From contig CM075760.1 of assembly GCA_037974335.1 (NCBI GenBank), forward strand, positions 50,734,119-50,798,118: DNA of 64,000 nt, in the 5' to 3' direction. The DNA is from Prionace glauca (Eukaryota > Chordata > Chondrichthyes > Carcharhiniformes > Carcharhinidae). Every line of letters starts with the position of its first letter. The stretch's first letter is position 1. The notes beneath the pieces were generated by a model. That model saw only the letters and a list, made by a program, of their open reading frames with translations. It was not told the DNA's origin and made no database searches. The position numbers and the translations under genes were made by a program. Shown here piece by piece: positions 32,366-43,199 of this stretch.

Positions 32366-32502
32366 CTCATTTGCAGTCAATAGACACTAACTGGTACAAT
32401 CCAGAGATCCGGATTATGCACATCTATTTAAATCTATTTACAACCAAGGCCGTACATGTTAACCACAGTGTTTCTGTTTTACACAAACTCCCCAACACTT
32501 AC

Positions 32503-32802
32503 ATGGTATTTCAATGCTCTTGACTGTGCTCATGTGTCGAACCTCACAGTCAATTCTGGGACAATCTCCCGCTGAGTCGCTGATGGTTAACTGGCTGCTC
32601 AGGGTGTAGGTTCCCTTCGTGTTTCTCACTGACGGGTAAGTCTTAAACCCACTGGGGACCGTTTGCCCATTTTTCTTCCAGGTCACTTTGGAGACATCTG
32701 GAAGGTAATCCATCGCCAAACATCCGAAGGTGATGGAGCCGTCGGAGTTCTGTTGCTGACAGGGGGAGACCAGGCCGTACAGAATGGGCGGAGACGGTGT
32801 CG
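32503..32802 (-). CDS. IgM CH1 domain
   Basis: Acceptor tattctttcccag ends 32,803; donor CCAT/gtaagt follows 32,503. 300 bases, phase 1. With G from JH the junction is TVTT-A-TPSPPILYGLVSPCQQ. Cysteine in SPCQQQ is placed for the light-chain disulfide; Ig-fold cysteines in TFGCLAMDYLP and RIDCEVRH, tryptophan in KVTWKKNG. The block CLAMDYLPDVSKVTWKK is strongly like known shark IgM CH1. DCPRIDC carries one more cysteine just before the second Ig cysteine. Confidence 0.95.
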
Positions 32803-32899
32803 CTGGGAAAGAATAGCCAAATGAACAAGTTAGACTCTTACTTGCGTTTATTAAGTCATCAAACATATTGTTGCAAATAGGTTTCTATATTAGATATAG

Positions 32900-33045
32900 C
32901 TCTTGGTGTTAAAGGGATGAAGGGATATGAGTAGTAGGTGTGATCAGGATAGTGATGAGCTCTGACCAAAGTGAATGGTGGAGTAGGCCCAAAGGGCCGA
33001 ATGGCCTACTCCAGCTTCTATTTTCTATGTTTCTATCTCAAACAT
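32900..33045 (+). mobile_element. CR1 3' tail
   Basis: gatgaagggatatgagtagt then ggcccaaagggccgaatggc, cttctattttctatgtttct. Non-coding part of a CR1 3' end only. 33,046-33,360 and 33,506-33,760 show nothing recognisable. Confidence 0.65.
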
Positions 33046-33362
33046 TGATTAGAATTATGAACTTATCCCTAATATTTCCCGATTAAAACTTTCATCCACC
33101 TTTGAGATGTTGTTACTTCTATCATTTGTGAATTGTCATCTCTGTAGAAACTCATATCCCTGTCTCCACTTCTATCAAATTAGGAAGAAAAAAAAACACA
33201 TTCTGTTAGTCTCACAATGACATGTCATTCATTGGATTAACAGAGAACAGCAAAAATTTTGTCCATTATTGCAACAACTATTTATTTCTCAACAACAGCA
33301 GTGTGTGATGAACCGCTGTTTATTTCTCAAACAACAACACTTTGTGATGAAGAAGTTCTCCC

Positions 33363-33505
33363 TTCATTCAGACTATCCACTCACCTGATGAGGGAGCTCC
33401 AACAGCTTGTGATTCCAAATAAACCTGTTGGACTTTAACCTGGTGTTGTGAGAATCCTTACTGTGCCCACACCAACCTCACTCCGGCATCTCCACACTAG
33501 TTTTG
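33363..33505 (+). mobile_element. Penelope-like 3' tail in the JH-CH1 intron
   Basis: ctatccactcacctgatgag, ccaaataaacctgttggact, aacctggtgttgtgagaatc, caacctcactccggcatctc. Confidence 0.65.
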
Positions 33506-33763
33506 GAAATTGCCTGTGTTCAAACTGATTGGTGCCCCTTCCTCTCTCCAACTCGCTGCCTCTCATTCCACAAAACGGAGATTAGTGACTTTGCTTCAAA
33601 AATACCTCTGGAATGAGTACTTACTGAATGATCAGGAAAGTCTAAATGTGATTATAAATTCAAATAAATCCAACATTGACTCATTGAAGGATCACACATT
33701 AATACCTAGAGTTGGCCATTCGGGCCCTGAAGTTTCCTCCATCATTCACTGAGATTACAGATG

Positions 33764-34495
33764 AGCTGACTGTGGTGCTAGCTGTACTCTGAACCTCCTC
33801 ACTCCGCCCATCCGTCACCCGCTCGCTACCCATTTCCCCAGCTCTTTGCCCTTTCCACTGGCTCTCTGGCTTTCACGGTGGCTCTTTTCCCCTTTTATCC
33901 GGCTCTCTGTATTTCCACCTGGTTCTCTACACTTCCCTTCAGCTCTGTGCGCTCTCCCCCGACTCTCTGCTCTTTCCCTCAACTCCCTACGCTGTCCCTC
34001 AGCTCTCTGCCCTCTGTGCCTGCTCCCTCCCCTCTTTCTCCTTTCCCCCAGCTCTCTGACCTTTTCCCCTGACTCTCCTGCCCTTTCCCCTGGGCTCTCT
34101 GCCATTTCCCTCGGCTCCCTGCCCTTTCTCCTGCCTCCCTGCTTTTTCCTGGTTCTCTCCCCTTTCCCTGATCTTTCTTCCCTTTCACCCATCTCTCTGT
34201 CCTTTCTTTCAACTCTCTCCCCTTTCCCCCTGCTCCCTGTCCTTTCCCCTCTCTCTCCGCACTTTCCCCTGGCTTTCCGCCCTGTTCTCCGCCTCTCTGC
34301 CCTTCCCCCAGCTCTCTGCTGTTTCCCCTGGCTCCCTGCCCTCTCCCCACCCCGGCTACCCTTTTCCACGCCTCCTGTTCTCCCCTGACTCTTTGTCATT
34401 GCCCCTGCCCCTGAGCCCCCAGCGATTCCCTCCAGCTCTCTGCACTCCCAGGGCAGCTCCCAGCTTTGAACACCAAACTGCAGCTTGAGATATTT
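33764..34495. repeat. Purine/pyrimidine-asymmetric repeat, about 21-bp period, AGCT-rich
   Basis: Plus strand is a run of units like ctctctgccctttcccctgg; the minus strand (the Ig sense strand) is therefore purine- and G-rich, with GAGAGCTGGGGGAAAGG-type units, about 27 copies from 33,830 to 34,400. Eleven AGCT tetramers were counted by eye in 730 bases. It ends about 1 kb 5' of CH1. Long frames on both strands come from the period being a multiple of three. Confidence 0.8.
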
Positions 34496-34509
34496 CTTCA
34501 CTTTCGTTG

Positions 34510-35650
34510 CAGGCCCTCCCCACACTGATTCAGTGAGTGTGAGTGGGAGAATGTGAGTGTGTGAAGGTGAGTGTTTAAATGAGTGAGTTTGGATGAGTGA
34601 TGGTGTATGTGTGAAGGAAGGTGGGGAAGTGCGGTTGAGTGAGTGAAGTTCTTTGAGTGAGGATGAGTGATTGAGGGTGAGTAAGTGTGGGTGAGGTTGA
34701 GAGAGCGTGAGTAAATGAGGGTATGTGAGAGAGGGTAGGTGAGTGAAGGAGGCTGAATGTGAGTGAAGGTGGCTGGAAGAGTGTAGGTAAGCAAGAGTGA
34801 AAGAATGAGGGAGAGTGAGTGAGGATATGTGAAGGTTAGTGGAGGTGGGTGAGTGAAAGTGAGTGAGATTGAGTGAATCAGGGTGTGAATGTAACTGTGT
34901 AAGTGAGGGGTGAGAGTGAGTGAGTCAGGGTGTGTTATTGAGGGTGGTGTGTGAGGGAGAATGAATGTGGAAGGGTGGGAGAGTGAGGGTGAGTGAGTGA
35001 AGGTGTTTGATGAGGATGAGTATTGAGGATTTGAGAGTTAGGGTGTGTGAATTTGAGTGATGATGAGGATGCGAGTGTGTGTGAGTGAAGATCGGTGTGT
35101 GAGTTTGAGTGAGTTTGAATGGGTGAGGTGGCGCTCGTGAGAGAGAGAGACAGAGAGAAGGTCATTGAGCCTGAGTCTGTGGGGGTGAGTCTGGGTGATT
35201 GAGGGTAGGTAGGTGAGTGAGTGAGTGTGTGTGAGAGTGAGTTAGACTGGATGAGTAAGGGTGGGTAAGTGGGGTGAGTGAGTGTGAGAGAATGGGGTGA
35301 GTGAGTTAGGGTGAGTGAGTGAGACTGGGTGAGTGAGGGTGGATTAGTGGGATGAGTGAATTAAGGTGAGTATGAAAGTTGGTGACTGACTCAGGGTCTA
35401 AGTGAGTGGGTGAGGTTTAGTGAGTGATGGTATATGAGTGTGGGTGGCTGAGTGACAGTGAGTTAATGAGGGCGCGTGAGGGTGAGTGCGTGAGGGTGAG
35501 TGAGTGAATGTGGGTGCGTGACTGAGGGTGTGAGAATGAGTGAATGTGAGTGAGTCAGTGAGGGTGTGAGAATGAATGAGTCAGGCTGTGTGATTGAGGT
35601 TGAACGAGTGAGGTTGAATGAGTGTTTGTGGGTGAGTGAGGATGGATGAG
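34510..35650. repeat. GTGAG-type satellite, left block
   Basis: Imperfect gtgagtgagggtgagtgag units with higher-order variants (gtgaagttgtttgagtgagg). Interrupted at 35,650 by a CR1 LINE and continuing from 37,495. Confidence 0.85.
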
Positions 35651-37494
35651 TTTTTATAAATATATAAAAAGGAAGAGGCTGGCTAGGGTAAACGTTGGTC
35701 CTTTAGAGGATGAGAAAGGGGAGCTAGTGTTAGGGGATAGGGATATGGCTAAGGTCTTGAATAATTTCTTTGTTTCTGTCTTCACGGAGGAGGACGTGAA
35801 TAATTTGCCGGGTGTTAGCGATGGAAAGGTGGTAGGAATGGAGGGTCTTAATGACATTACTGTTACTAGAGAGGTGGTGCTCGACAGACTGGAGGGGCTG
35901 ATTGTGGACAAGTCCCCAGGACCGGATGGAATGCATCCGAGGGTTCTGAAAGAAATGGCGGAGGTGATAGTGGATGCCTTGGTGGTTATTTTCCAGACGT
36001 CGCTGGATTCCGGGGAAGTGCCGGAAGATTGGAAAACGGCTAATGTTACGCCGTTGTTTAAGAAGGGTGCCAGGCAAAAGGCGGGGAATTATAGGCCGGT
36101 TAGTTTAACGTCTGTGGTAGGTAAAATGTTAGAAACCGTCATTAAGGAGGAAATAGCGAGGCATCTTGAGGGGAATTGCTTGATAGGGCGGACGCAACAC
36201 GGTTTCATTAAAGGGAAGTCGTGTCTGACAAATTTACTGGAGTTCTATGAGGATGTGTCTAGGGCAGTGGATGGAGGAGAGCCGGTGGATGTGGTCTTTC
36301 TGGATTTTCAGAAGGCGTTTGACAAGGTACCTCACAAGAGGTTATTGCAGAAGGTCAGGGGACATGGAGTTGGGGGTAGGGTGTTAGCGTGGATAGAGGA
36401 TTGGTTGTCAAATAGGAGGCAGAGAGTGGGGGTCAATGGATGCTATTCGGATTGGCGGTTGGTGACTAGTGGGGTGCCCCAGGGGTCGGTGCTGGGGCCT
36501 CAGCTATTTACCATTTATATAGATGATCTGGAGGAGGGAACCGAGTGCAGGGTGTCGAAATTTGCTGATGACACCAAGATTGGGGAAAGGCAAATTGTGC
36601 GGAGGGTGTGGAGAGTCTGCAGAAGGATCTAGATAGGCTGGGCGAATGGGCCAGGAAATGGCAAATGGAATTTAATGTTGGCAAGTGTGAGGTGGTCCAC
36701 TTTGGTAGGAGGAATGGTAGGAAGGACTATTACTGCGAAAAACTGCAGCAGGCGACGGTGCAGAGGGACCTCGGGGTCCTTGTGCATGAGTCGCAAAAAC
36801 CCAGCTTGCAGGTGCAGCAGGTGGTCAGGAAGGCGAATGGGATGCTGGCCTTCATAGCGAAAGGGATTGAATATAACAGTAGGGAGGTCTTGCTGCAGCT
36901 GTATAGGGCATTGGTGAGGCCGCAGCTGGAGTACTGTGTGCAGTTTTGGGCGCCGCACCTGCGCAAGGATGTTTTGGCCCTGGAGGGAGTGCAGAGGAGG
37001 TTTACTCGGCTGATACCGGAGTTGAGGGGATTGAGCTATGAGGAGAGGCTGAATAAACTAGACTTGTACTCGTTAGAGTTTAGAAGAATGAGGGGAGATC
37101 TCATTGAGACGTATAAGATGATGAATGGGATGGATAGGATAGAGGTGGAGAGACTGTTCCCGCTCAAAAAAGACAGTAGGACTAGGGGGCACAGCCTCAA
37201 GATAAAGGGGGGCGGTTTAGAACAGAGTTGAGGAGGAACTTCTTCACTCAAAGGGTGGTGAATCTCTGGAATTCTCTGCCTGTTGAAGTGGTGGAGGCTG
37301 CCTCGCTAAATATTTTTAAGAAACGGGTTGATGGGTTTTTGATAAGAGAAGGGATTAAGGGTTATGGGGAGAGGGCGGGAAGGTGGAGCTGAGTCACGAC
37401 AGATCAGCCATGATCTTGTTGAATGGCGGGGCAGGCTCGAAGGGCCAGATGGCCTACTCCTGCTCCTATTTCTTATGTTCTTATGTTCTTATGA
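35651..37494 (+). mobile_element. CR1-clade LINE, young, 5'-truncated, inserted in the satellite
   Basis: Open from the first base for 327 codons: linker [22 protein letters not shown] fingers [40 protein letters not shown], palm [40 protein letters not shown] and [10 protein letters not shown] frame change at about 36,610 leads into a second frame (KWQMEFNVGKCEVVHFGRRN, LEYCVQFWAPHLRKDVLALE), a further shift near 37,220 into FFTQRVVNLWNSLPVEVVEA, and a 3' end ttcttatgttcttatgttct. Only two breaks and near-identity to the copy at 7,516-7,771 mean a recent insertion. Opposite orientation to the Ig gene; lacks the endonuclease domain and ORF1. Confidence 0.92.
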
Positions 37495-38420
37495 GAGTGA
37501 ATGAGCGAATATGAGTGAGTGATTGTGAGTGAGTGAGTGTGTGAGGGTGTAAGGATGAGTGAGTCAGGGCGTGTGTTTGAGTGAACGTGTGTGAGGTTGA
37601 ATGAGGGTGTGTGAGTAGCGATGGATGAGAGTGAGTGAGGGAATATAAGTGAGTGATTATGAGTGAGTGAGTGAGTGTGTGAGGGTGAGTGACTCAGGGT
37701 GAATCAGGATCAGTGAGCTTCTGAGTTTGAGTGCATGAGTTTGAGTGCTTGAGGTTGAGTGCTTGAGAGGTTGAGTGCATGAGGTTGAGTGCGTGAGGTT
37801 GAATGCATGAGGTTGAGTGCATGAGGTTGAGTGCATGAGGATGAGTGCATGTGGACGAGTGCGTGAGGGCGGGTGCGTGAGGTTGAGTGCATGGGGATGA
37901 GTGCGTGAGGGCGAGTGCATGAGAGCGAGTGTGTGTGAGGGCGACTGTGTGAGAGCGAGTGCTTGAGGGCGAGTGCGTGAGGGTGGACGAGTGAGCAAGG
38001 GTGAGTGAATGAGGGCGAGTGAGTAAGCATAAATGAGAATGAGTGAGTGTGGGTGAGTGATAGTGGATGAGTGAGTGAGGGTGAGTGAATGAGGGTGAGT
38101 GAGAGTGTGGCAGTGAGGGAAGGTGGGTAAGTGAACGTGAGTGAGTGAAGTTGTTTGAGTGAGGATGAGAGATTGAAGGTGAGTGAGTGAGGGTGAGTGA
38201 GTGAAGTTGTTTGAGTGAGGATGAGAGATTGAAGGTGAGTGAGTGAGGGTGAGTGAGTGAAGTTCTTTGAGTGAGGATGAGAGATTGAGGGTGAGTGAGT
38301 GAGAGTGTGTCAGTGAGGGAAGGTGGGTAAGTGAGGGTGAGTGAGTGAAGTTATTTGAGTGAGGAGGAGAGATTGAGGGTGAGTGAGTCAGTGTGGGTGA
38401 GGGTGAGAGAGTCAGTGAGC
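37495..38420. repeat. GTGAG-type satellite, right block
   Basis: Continuation of the satellite. It contains a homogeneous stretch of gcatgaggttgagtgcatga units (37,720-37,880) and about 65-bp higher-order repeats with gtgaagttgtttgagtgagg (38,130-38,380). 38,420-39,005 shows no feature I can support. Confidence 0.85.
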
Positions 38421-39005
38421 CACCTCCTCCTCTTCCTCTCCATCGATCTTTTCCCGATTCTCTCCATTGATCAGCTTTCAGTAACAGGGCTGTGTAAAGT
38501 CAGGAATCAGTGTAGATCACCGGGCAGCTGCTTTAATGTCGGGGCCTTTCTTTCAGAAACACGGATCAGTGAACAAATAGACAGACTGAGGGAGCTGGAA
38601 GGGAAGCTTCCAGCAAAACTAGAGTCACACAGGAATCAAACACCAAGTTTACACCAGTATTGGGGAGCCAGGCGGACTTAGTCTCAGCCAGATCCCTTCT
38701 TATTGATTGTGTCTTTGTGTCCGGTGTAACACATGGAAATCCCTACTTCTGACCTCATGTTGGATGGAATGTGTCATTGATGAAGCAATAGAAGATTGTT
38801 GGTCCCAGAACAGTCCCCTGCCGAACTCCTGCAGTGATTTCTCAGCTTAGATGTTTGACCTCCAACAACCATCACCATCTTGCTTTGTGCTAAATATGAC
38901 TCCAAACAGAGAAGAATTTCCCACTGAAATTTATTCACATGAGTTTTACTCGGGCTTCCCGATCCCACCCTCATTCAAATGTTAGTGGGGGAGGGGTAGG
39001 GGGTA

Positions 39006-39305
39006 GCCGAGGTGGCACAGTGATTAACGCTGCTTCCTCACAGTTCAATTCCCGATATTGGTCATTGTGTATGGAGTTAGTAAGTTCACCCCGTGTCTGC
39101 TTGGGTTTCCTCCCACAGTCCAAAGAAGATTGGGTTCAGGGGACTGGCCGTGCTAAATTGCTCCTTCGTTTCAGGAGGTCTAGTCCATAACCATATAACA
39201 TGTGGTTATGGGGATAGGGCTTTGGTGGGATTCCTGTTGATGCGGACTCGATGGGCTGAATGGCCTCCTTCTGTACTGTAGGACCTTGTGATTCTATTCT
39301 ATGAT
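39006..39305 (+). mobile_element. tRNA-headed SINE with CR1-like tail
   Basis: Head ccgaggtggcacagtgatta, gctgcttcctcacagttcaa; core cttgggtttcctcccacagt; middle tggttatggggatagggctt; tail gactcgatgggctgaatggc, ttgtgattctattctatga. The tail is that of CR1 LINEs, consistent with LINE-driven mobilisation. Confidence 0.75.
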
Positions 39306-39309
39306 GTAA

Positions 39310-40200
39310 ATGACAGTCTCTCTGACGTATGTGATGTGGAAAGTGTGTGAGAGGGTGTTTGGTGTGTGTTTGATAGAGAGAGGGGTGAATGTGTGTGTGA
39401 AGGTACCTGTGTGTGATAGACTGTGTTTGCACATGTCTGAGACAATGGGCTGCGTTTGCAAGAGGGGGCAGTGTGCCTATTGGAAAGCAAAATATACTGT
39501 TCATGAGTGTGTGGAAGTGTGCATGGCATTGTGTGTGTGAGAGAAAGATGTGTGCAATGTGTGTGGATGACAGAAGCAAAGTGTGTGTGTGTGTGTGTGT
39601 GTGTCAGAGAATGTTTGCACGAGACTGTGCTTATGTGAGAGACTTTGTCTGTGTGTAAGTTAAAGTGTGTGCATAGGTCTATATTTGTGAGAGACTGTTT
39701 ATGAGAGAGCTAGTGTGTGAGTGCAAGAATGTACAGGTGTGAGATAGTGTATGCATGAGAGATAGAAATATGTATGTGTGTTTGAGAGAGAGAGAGAGAG
39801 ACAGATGTGTGTGCAAGAGGAATTGTGAGAAAGTGTGTGTGAATAAATGTGAGACAACTTGAGCGTGTGTGACAGAGTTTGGGAGAGAGAGTGCGTGTGC
39901 GAGAGCCTAAGACTATGTTTATGTGTGTGTATGTGTCTGCGTGTAAGAAAGAATGTGTGTGGAGGTGCGTGCGTATGAGTGTTTTTGCGTATGAGAGATG
40001 AGAGACTGATTGAGAGAGCGGGAGTATGTCTGTATTTGTGTTTGAGACAGACTATGTAGACCAAGAGAGAAAGAGAATGTGTGTGAAATATCGTATGAGA
40101 GAGAAAGTAAGTGTGTGTATGTATGTGTGAGAGAATATGAGCGTCTGTATGTGTGTATTTATGTGTGTGAGAGTGTGTGATGTGTGTAAGTCTCTATCTG
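39310..40200. repeat. TG/GAGA-rich degenerate microsatellite
   Basis: Mixture of gtgtgtgtgtgtgt and gagagagaga runs with single-base interruptions. Open frames on either strand are compositional. Confidence 0.8.
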
Positions 40201-40379
40201 GCTGATTCAGTCTGGAAAAGCACCGTCACTCCACACATACTCACCCACTCACACAGTAAGTCGGAGTGACAAGAGAGTATAACACGGACTGTAGGGCAAG
40301 TGTTGGAAAAACATTTAAATATTTCACGAGTCAGTCACAGTTAAATAATTTCCTCTTTCCTCAATGACAGAAACTTGTA

Positions 40380-40790
40380 AAACCTCACGGAATCTGACGC
40401 AATCCAGGGCAAAGCCATCCACAAGATTACCCGGCCCCTCATTCACCCTATTCACTCTCTCCATCACTAACAGGCAGTGTCAGCACTGTGTGTATTATAT
40501 ACAACATGCACTGCAGCAACTCACCAAGGCTCCATAGATTACACTGTCCAAACCCACTGCCTTTACATCCTAACAGGACAAGGGCAGCATCCACATCTGA
40601 AACACTATAACCTGTAAGCTCCCCTCCAAAATACACACCATCCTGACCTGAAACAATATCTCAATTCATTCATAATCGCTGGGTCAAAATCCTGGAGCTC
40701 CCTGCCTAACAGCAGGGCGGATGTCTGCAGTTATTCAAGGATGCTTCATATCAACACTTTGTGAAGGAACAATTAGATTAAAAATTCTGG
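40380..40790. repeat. Interspersed repeat, ACTCCCTGCCTAACAGCA family
   Basis: actcaccaaggctccataga, cataatcgctgggtcaaaat, ctggagctccctgcctaaca, gttattcaaggatgctt. Copies of the same family lie at 50,360-50,575 and 58,860-59,170. Class not recognised. Confidence 0.5.
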
Positions 40791-41454
40791 CCGAGCCAAT
40801 GTCTCTAAAATGCCTTTAGAAGATTAAAAATAATATGCAAGTGAATTTGACCCTTCAACTGTCAAACTAAACAGTTCAGAGGCTGCTGTAGTGCGGAGCA
40901 CAATATAGTAAATCTCACTTTGTATTTGTTCATCGAACATTCCCAAGGCCGGTACATCACTGCTTAAAAATCACCCAATTCTCCCTCTACAGCCTGATGT
41001 TTCTGCTTCTCTGATGGACACAATATGCTTTAGGGATTTAACTTCTGAGACACCGAGCCAAACAGTCACATTTCTCACAGATACAAGTGCATTGAAGAAA
41101 TAAATCAAATTTCACTTCCTGCAGGACAGGAGAAGGAACCAGAAGGTTTATAACCAGTTAGGGAGATTCCTGGACCCAACACAGTGACCACACGCCCAGA
41201 AACAGAACAGACACAAACAGTTCAACAGCCGAGTTCCCAGCAGAAAGATCTGTTCAATCTGTCAGTTTCAAACTGTTGGATTCTCATTGATCAATAGTCA
41301 ACTTACAACAGAAACATCAATAACCTATTTTAAATTAAACTGATATTCATTTCAGAACTCCTCTCGACTTTTAGTTATTTCTCTTTGTCTGTCTCACTTC
41401 TCGAAAACTGTAAAAATGTAATTTCGCTGAAAATGAGCAAAAATAACAGATTTA

Positions 41455-41815
41455 GGACAGTTCAATGTCCCGAATAGAGATACAGTGACACAGTAACAGT
41501 TCAATGACCCCGACAAAGATGCAGTGACATAGTAACAGTTCAATGTCCCTAACAGAGATACAGTGACACATTAACAGTTCAATGTCCCTAACAGAGATAC
41601 AGTGACAACAGTAACAGTTCAATGTCCCTAACAGAGGTACAGTGACACAGTAACTGTTCAACGTCCCTAACAGAGATACAGTGATACAGTAACAGTTCAA
41701 TGTCCCTAACAGAGATACAGTGACACAGTAACTGTTCAATGTCCCTACAGAGATACAGTGACACAGTAACAGTTGAATTTTCCCCAACAGAGATGCAGTG
41801 ACACAGTAAGAATTA
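41455..41815. repeat. Minisatellite, about nine 39-bp units
   Basis: Units of gttcaatgtccctaacagag / atacagtgacacagtaaca with a 39-base period in the JH-CH1 intron. A single relic unit recurs at 43,094-43,128. Confidence 0.85.
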
Positions 41816-41830
41816 AACAAACCGGGAAAC

Positions 41831-41838
41831 ATTTGCAT
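41831..41838. promoter_or_regulatory. Octamer motif (ATTTGCAT) in the JH-CH1 intron
   Basis: Exact ATTTGCAT, the reverse complement of the immunoglobulin octamer ATGCAAAT bound by Oct factors, in AT-rich intronic DNA about 3.5 kb 3' of JH. Position fits an intronic enhancer, but one octamer can occur by chance. Confidence 0.3.
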
Positions 41839-43199
41839 TGAAAATCGTTACCTGATTCGATCTAATTTCTTAATTAAATATAATCAACAAAATAATCAAG
41901 GCAAAACACTTTATCGAGCCGAGCACAGCTGAGTAAAGAAATGTTTTGTTTTTGAATTCATTTTGATTCAATTAAAAATTCTCTAAAACTGATAATATTT
42001 TGCACGCTAGTACAATATTCAAGGTTTTTGTTTTCAATTAATCAGCGTCAATATTACATTTTAAGTTATTGTTAATTGTCACTGAGTTCTCCTGCCAGCT
42101 GATTTGTACTCTGTAATAAAATGAGTTTTCAATCATTCAAAACGTGCTTCTGCCCCCAACATTGTTAAATAATTAGGTTACAATTAAATCTTAATGTTAA
42201 ACTATAATTTCAAATTACTGAATGGAAACATTCAAACATCTGTCATTCATTTACTTAAATCTAATCACATTGTAATATTTTACTGTTTCAGTTTTACTAC
42301 AAATGTCTTCTTATAACCAACAATCGTGTTAAAAATGCAGATTTCTGAGTTTGTCCAGACTGTAACGGCCTGGCCGTTTGAAATCAATAATACTGCTTCC
42401 GAGATTTAATAATTTAGACCACCCATATAACTTCATTACTGAACACATTGTTTAATTAAAGAAGATCTGAATTAAACAGTGCAAACTCAGAGACGATAAT
42501 TGATTCAAATCCTCTGTGACGCTAAAAACACGATGCAGAATATAAGTCTCAACCTTTTCTTCATTATAATATTTAATAAGAATTAAACATAAGCTTCAGT
42601 TAGTATGAATTCTTCCATTCTGTCATTTATTCTTCCGAGAATTCTATTCTGTGTTTAACAATAATGGGAGACATGATGTTATTAAGTGCTGAGCTAATAT
42701 TATTTTTATAATATTTATAATATCATACTATTTTTATATAAAGTAATCTTTTTGAACTTCTAGCATTTAATTGTCAATCTGTAGCCAGTTTCTGTTCACA
42801 CTTTACTACAATTCAAACACAATCAGTTGAACAATTTTGCTTGAGCGTCAGCGAATTCCATCTGTCAGAAAACTGTGTTCAGTCTGTCAAATTTTTATCA
42901 ACTGTTTGATTCTAATTGATCAAAAGTCAAATTACAACAGTGAAAAAAAATCAATAAACATTTTAAATTAACCTGATGTTCATTTTAAAACTCTCTTTGC
43001 CTTTTAACTATCTCTCTCTGATTGTCTCAAATCCCAGAAACTGGGCAATTATTTTTCTGAAAATGAGAACTTCGAGTATAACAGATTCAGGGCAGTGTAA
43101 TGTCCCTAACAGAGATACAGTGAATTGTAATTCATGTTTTATTTTAATATGTAACCATTAGTTGACATGAATAAAATGCCCTAAGATATATTTATTTTA

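Larger units (their letters stand above)
41220..43128. repeat. Pair of diverged direct repeats flanking AT-rich DNA
   Basis: 41,250-41,490 and 42,860-43,110 align along their length: gattctcattgatcaatagt / gattctaattgatcaaaagt, attttaaattaacctgatgt, ctgaaaatgag, then ataacagattcagggcagt. The second copy has one minisatellite unit where the first has about nine. 41,816-42,850 between them is AT-rich without other features. Confidence 0.65.

Noticed and set aside
33815-34525. 236-codon and 180-codon open frames on opposite strands
   Set aside because: Both lie on a 21-bp purine/pyrimidine repeat; the period being a multiple of three keeps frames open.
34510-38420. GTGAG satellite considered as a class-switch region
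   Set aside because: Its G-rich strand is the plus strand, so the Ig sense strand is C-rich, opposite to mammalian switch regions, and AGCT sites are few. The neighbouring 33.8-34.5 kb repeat fits better.
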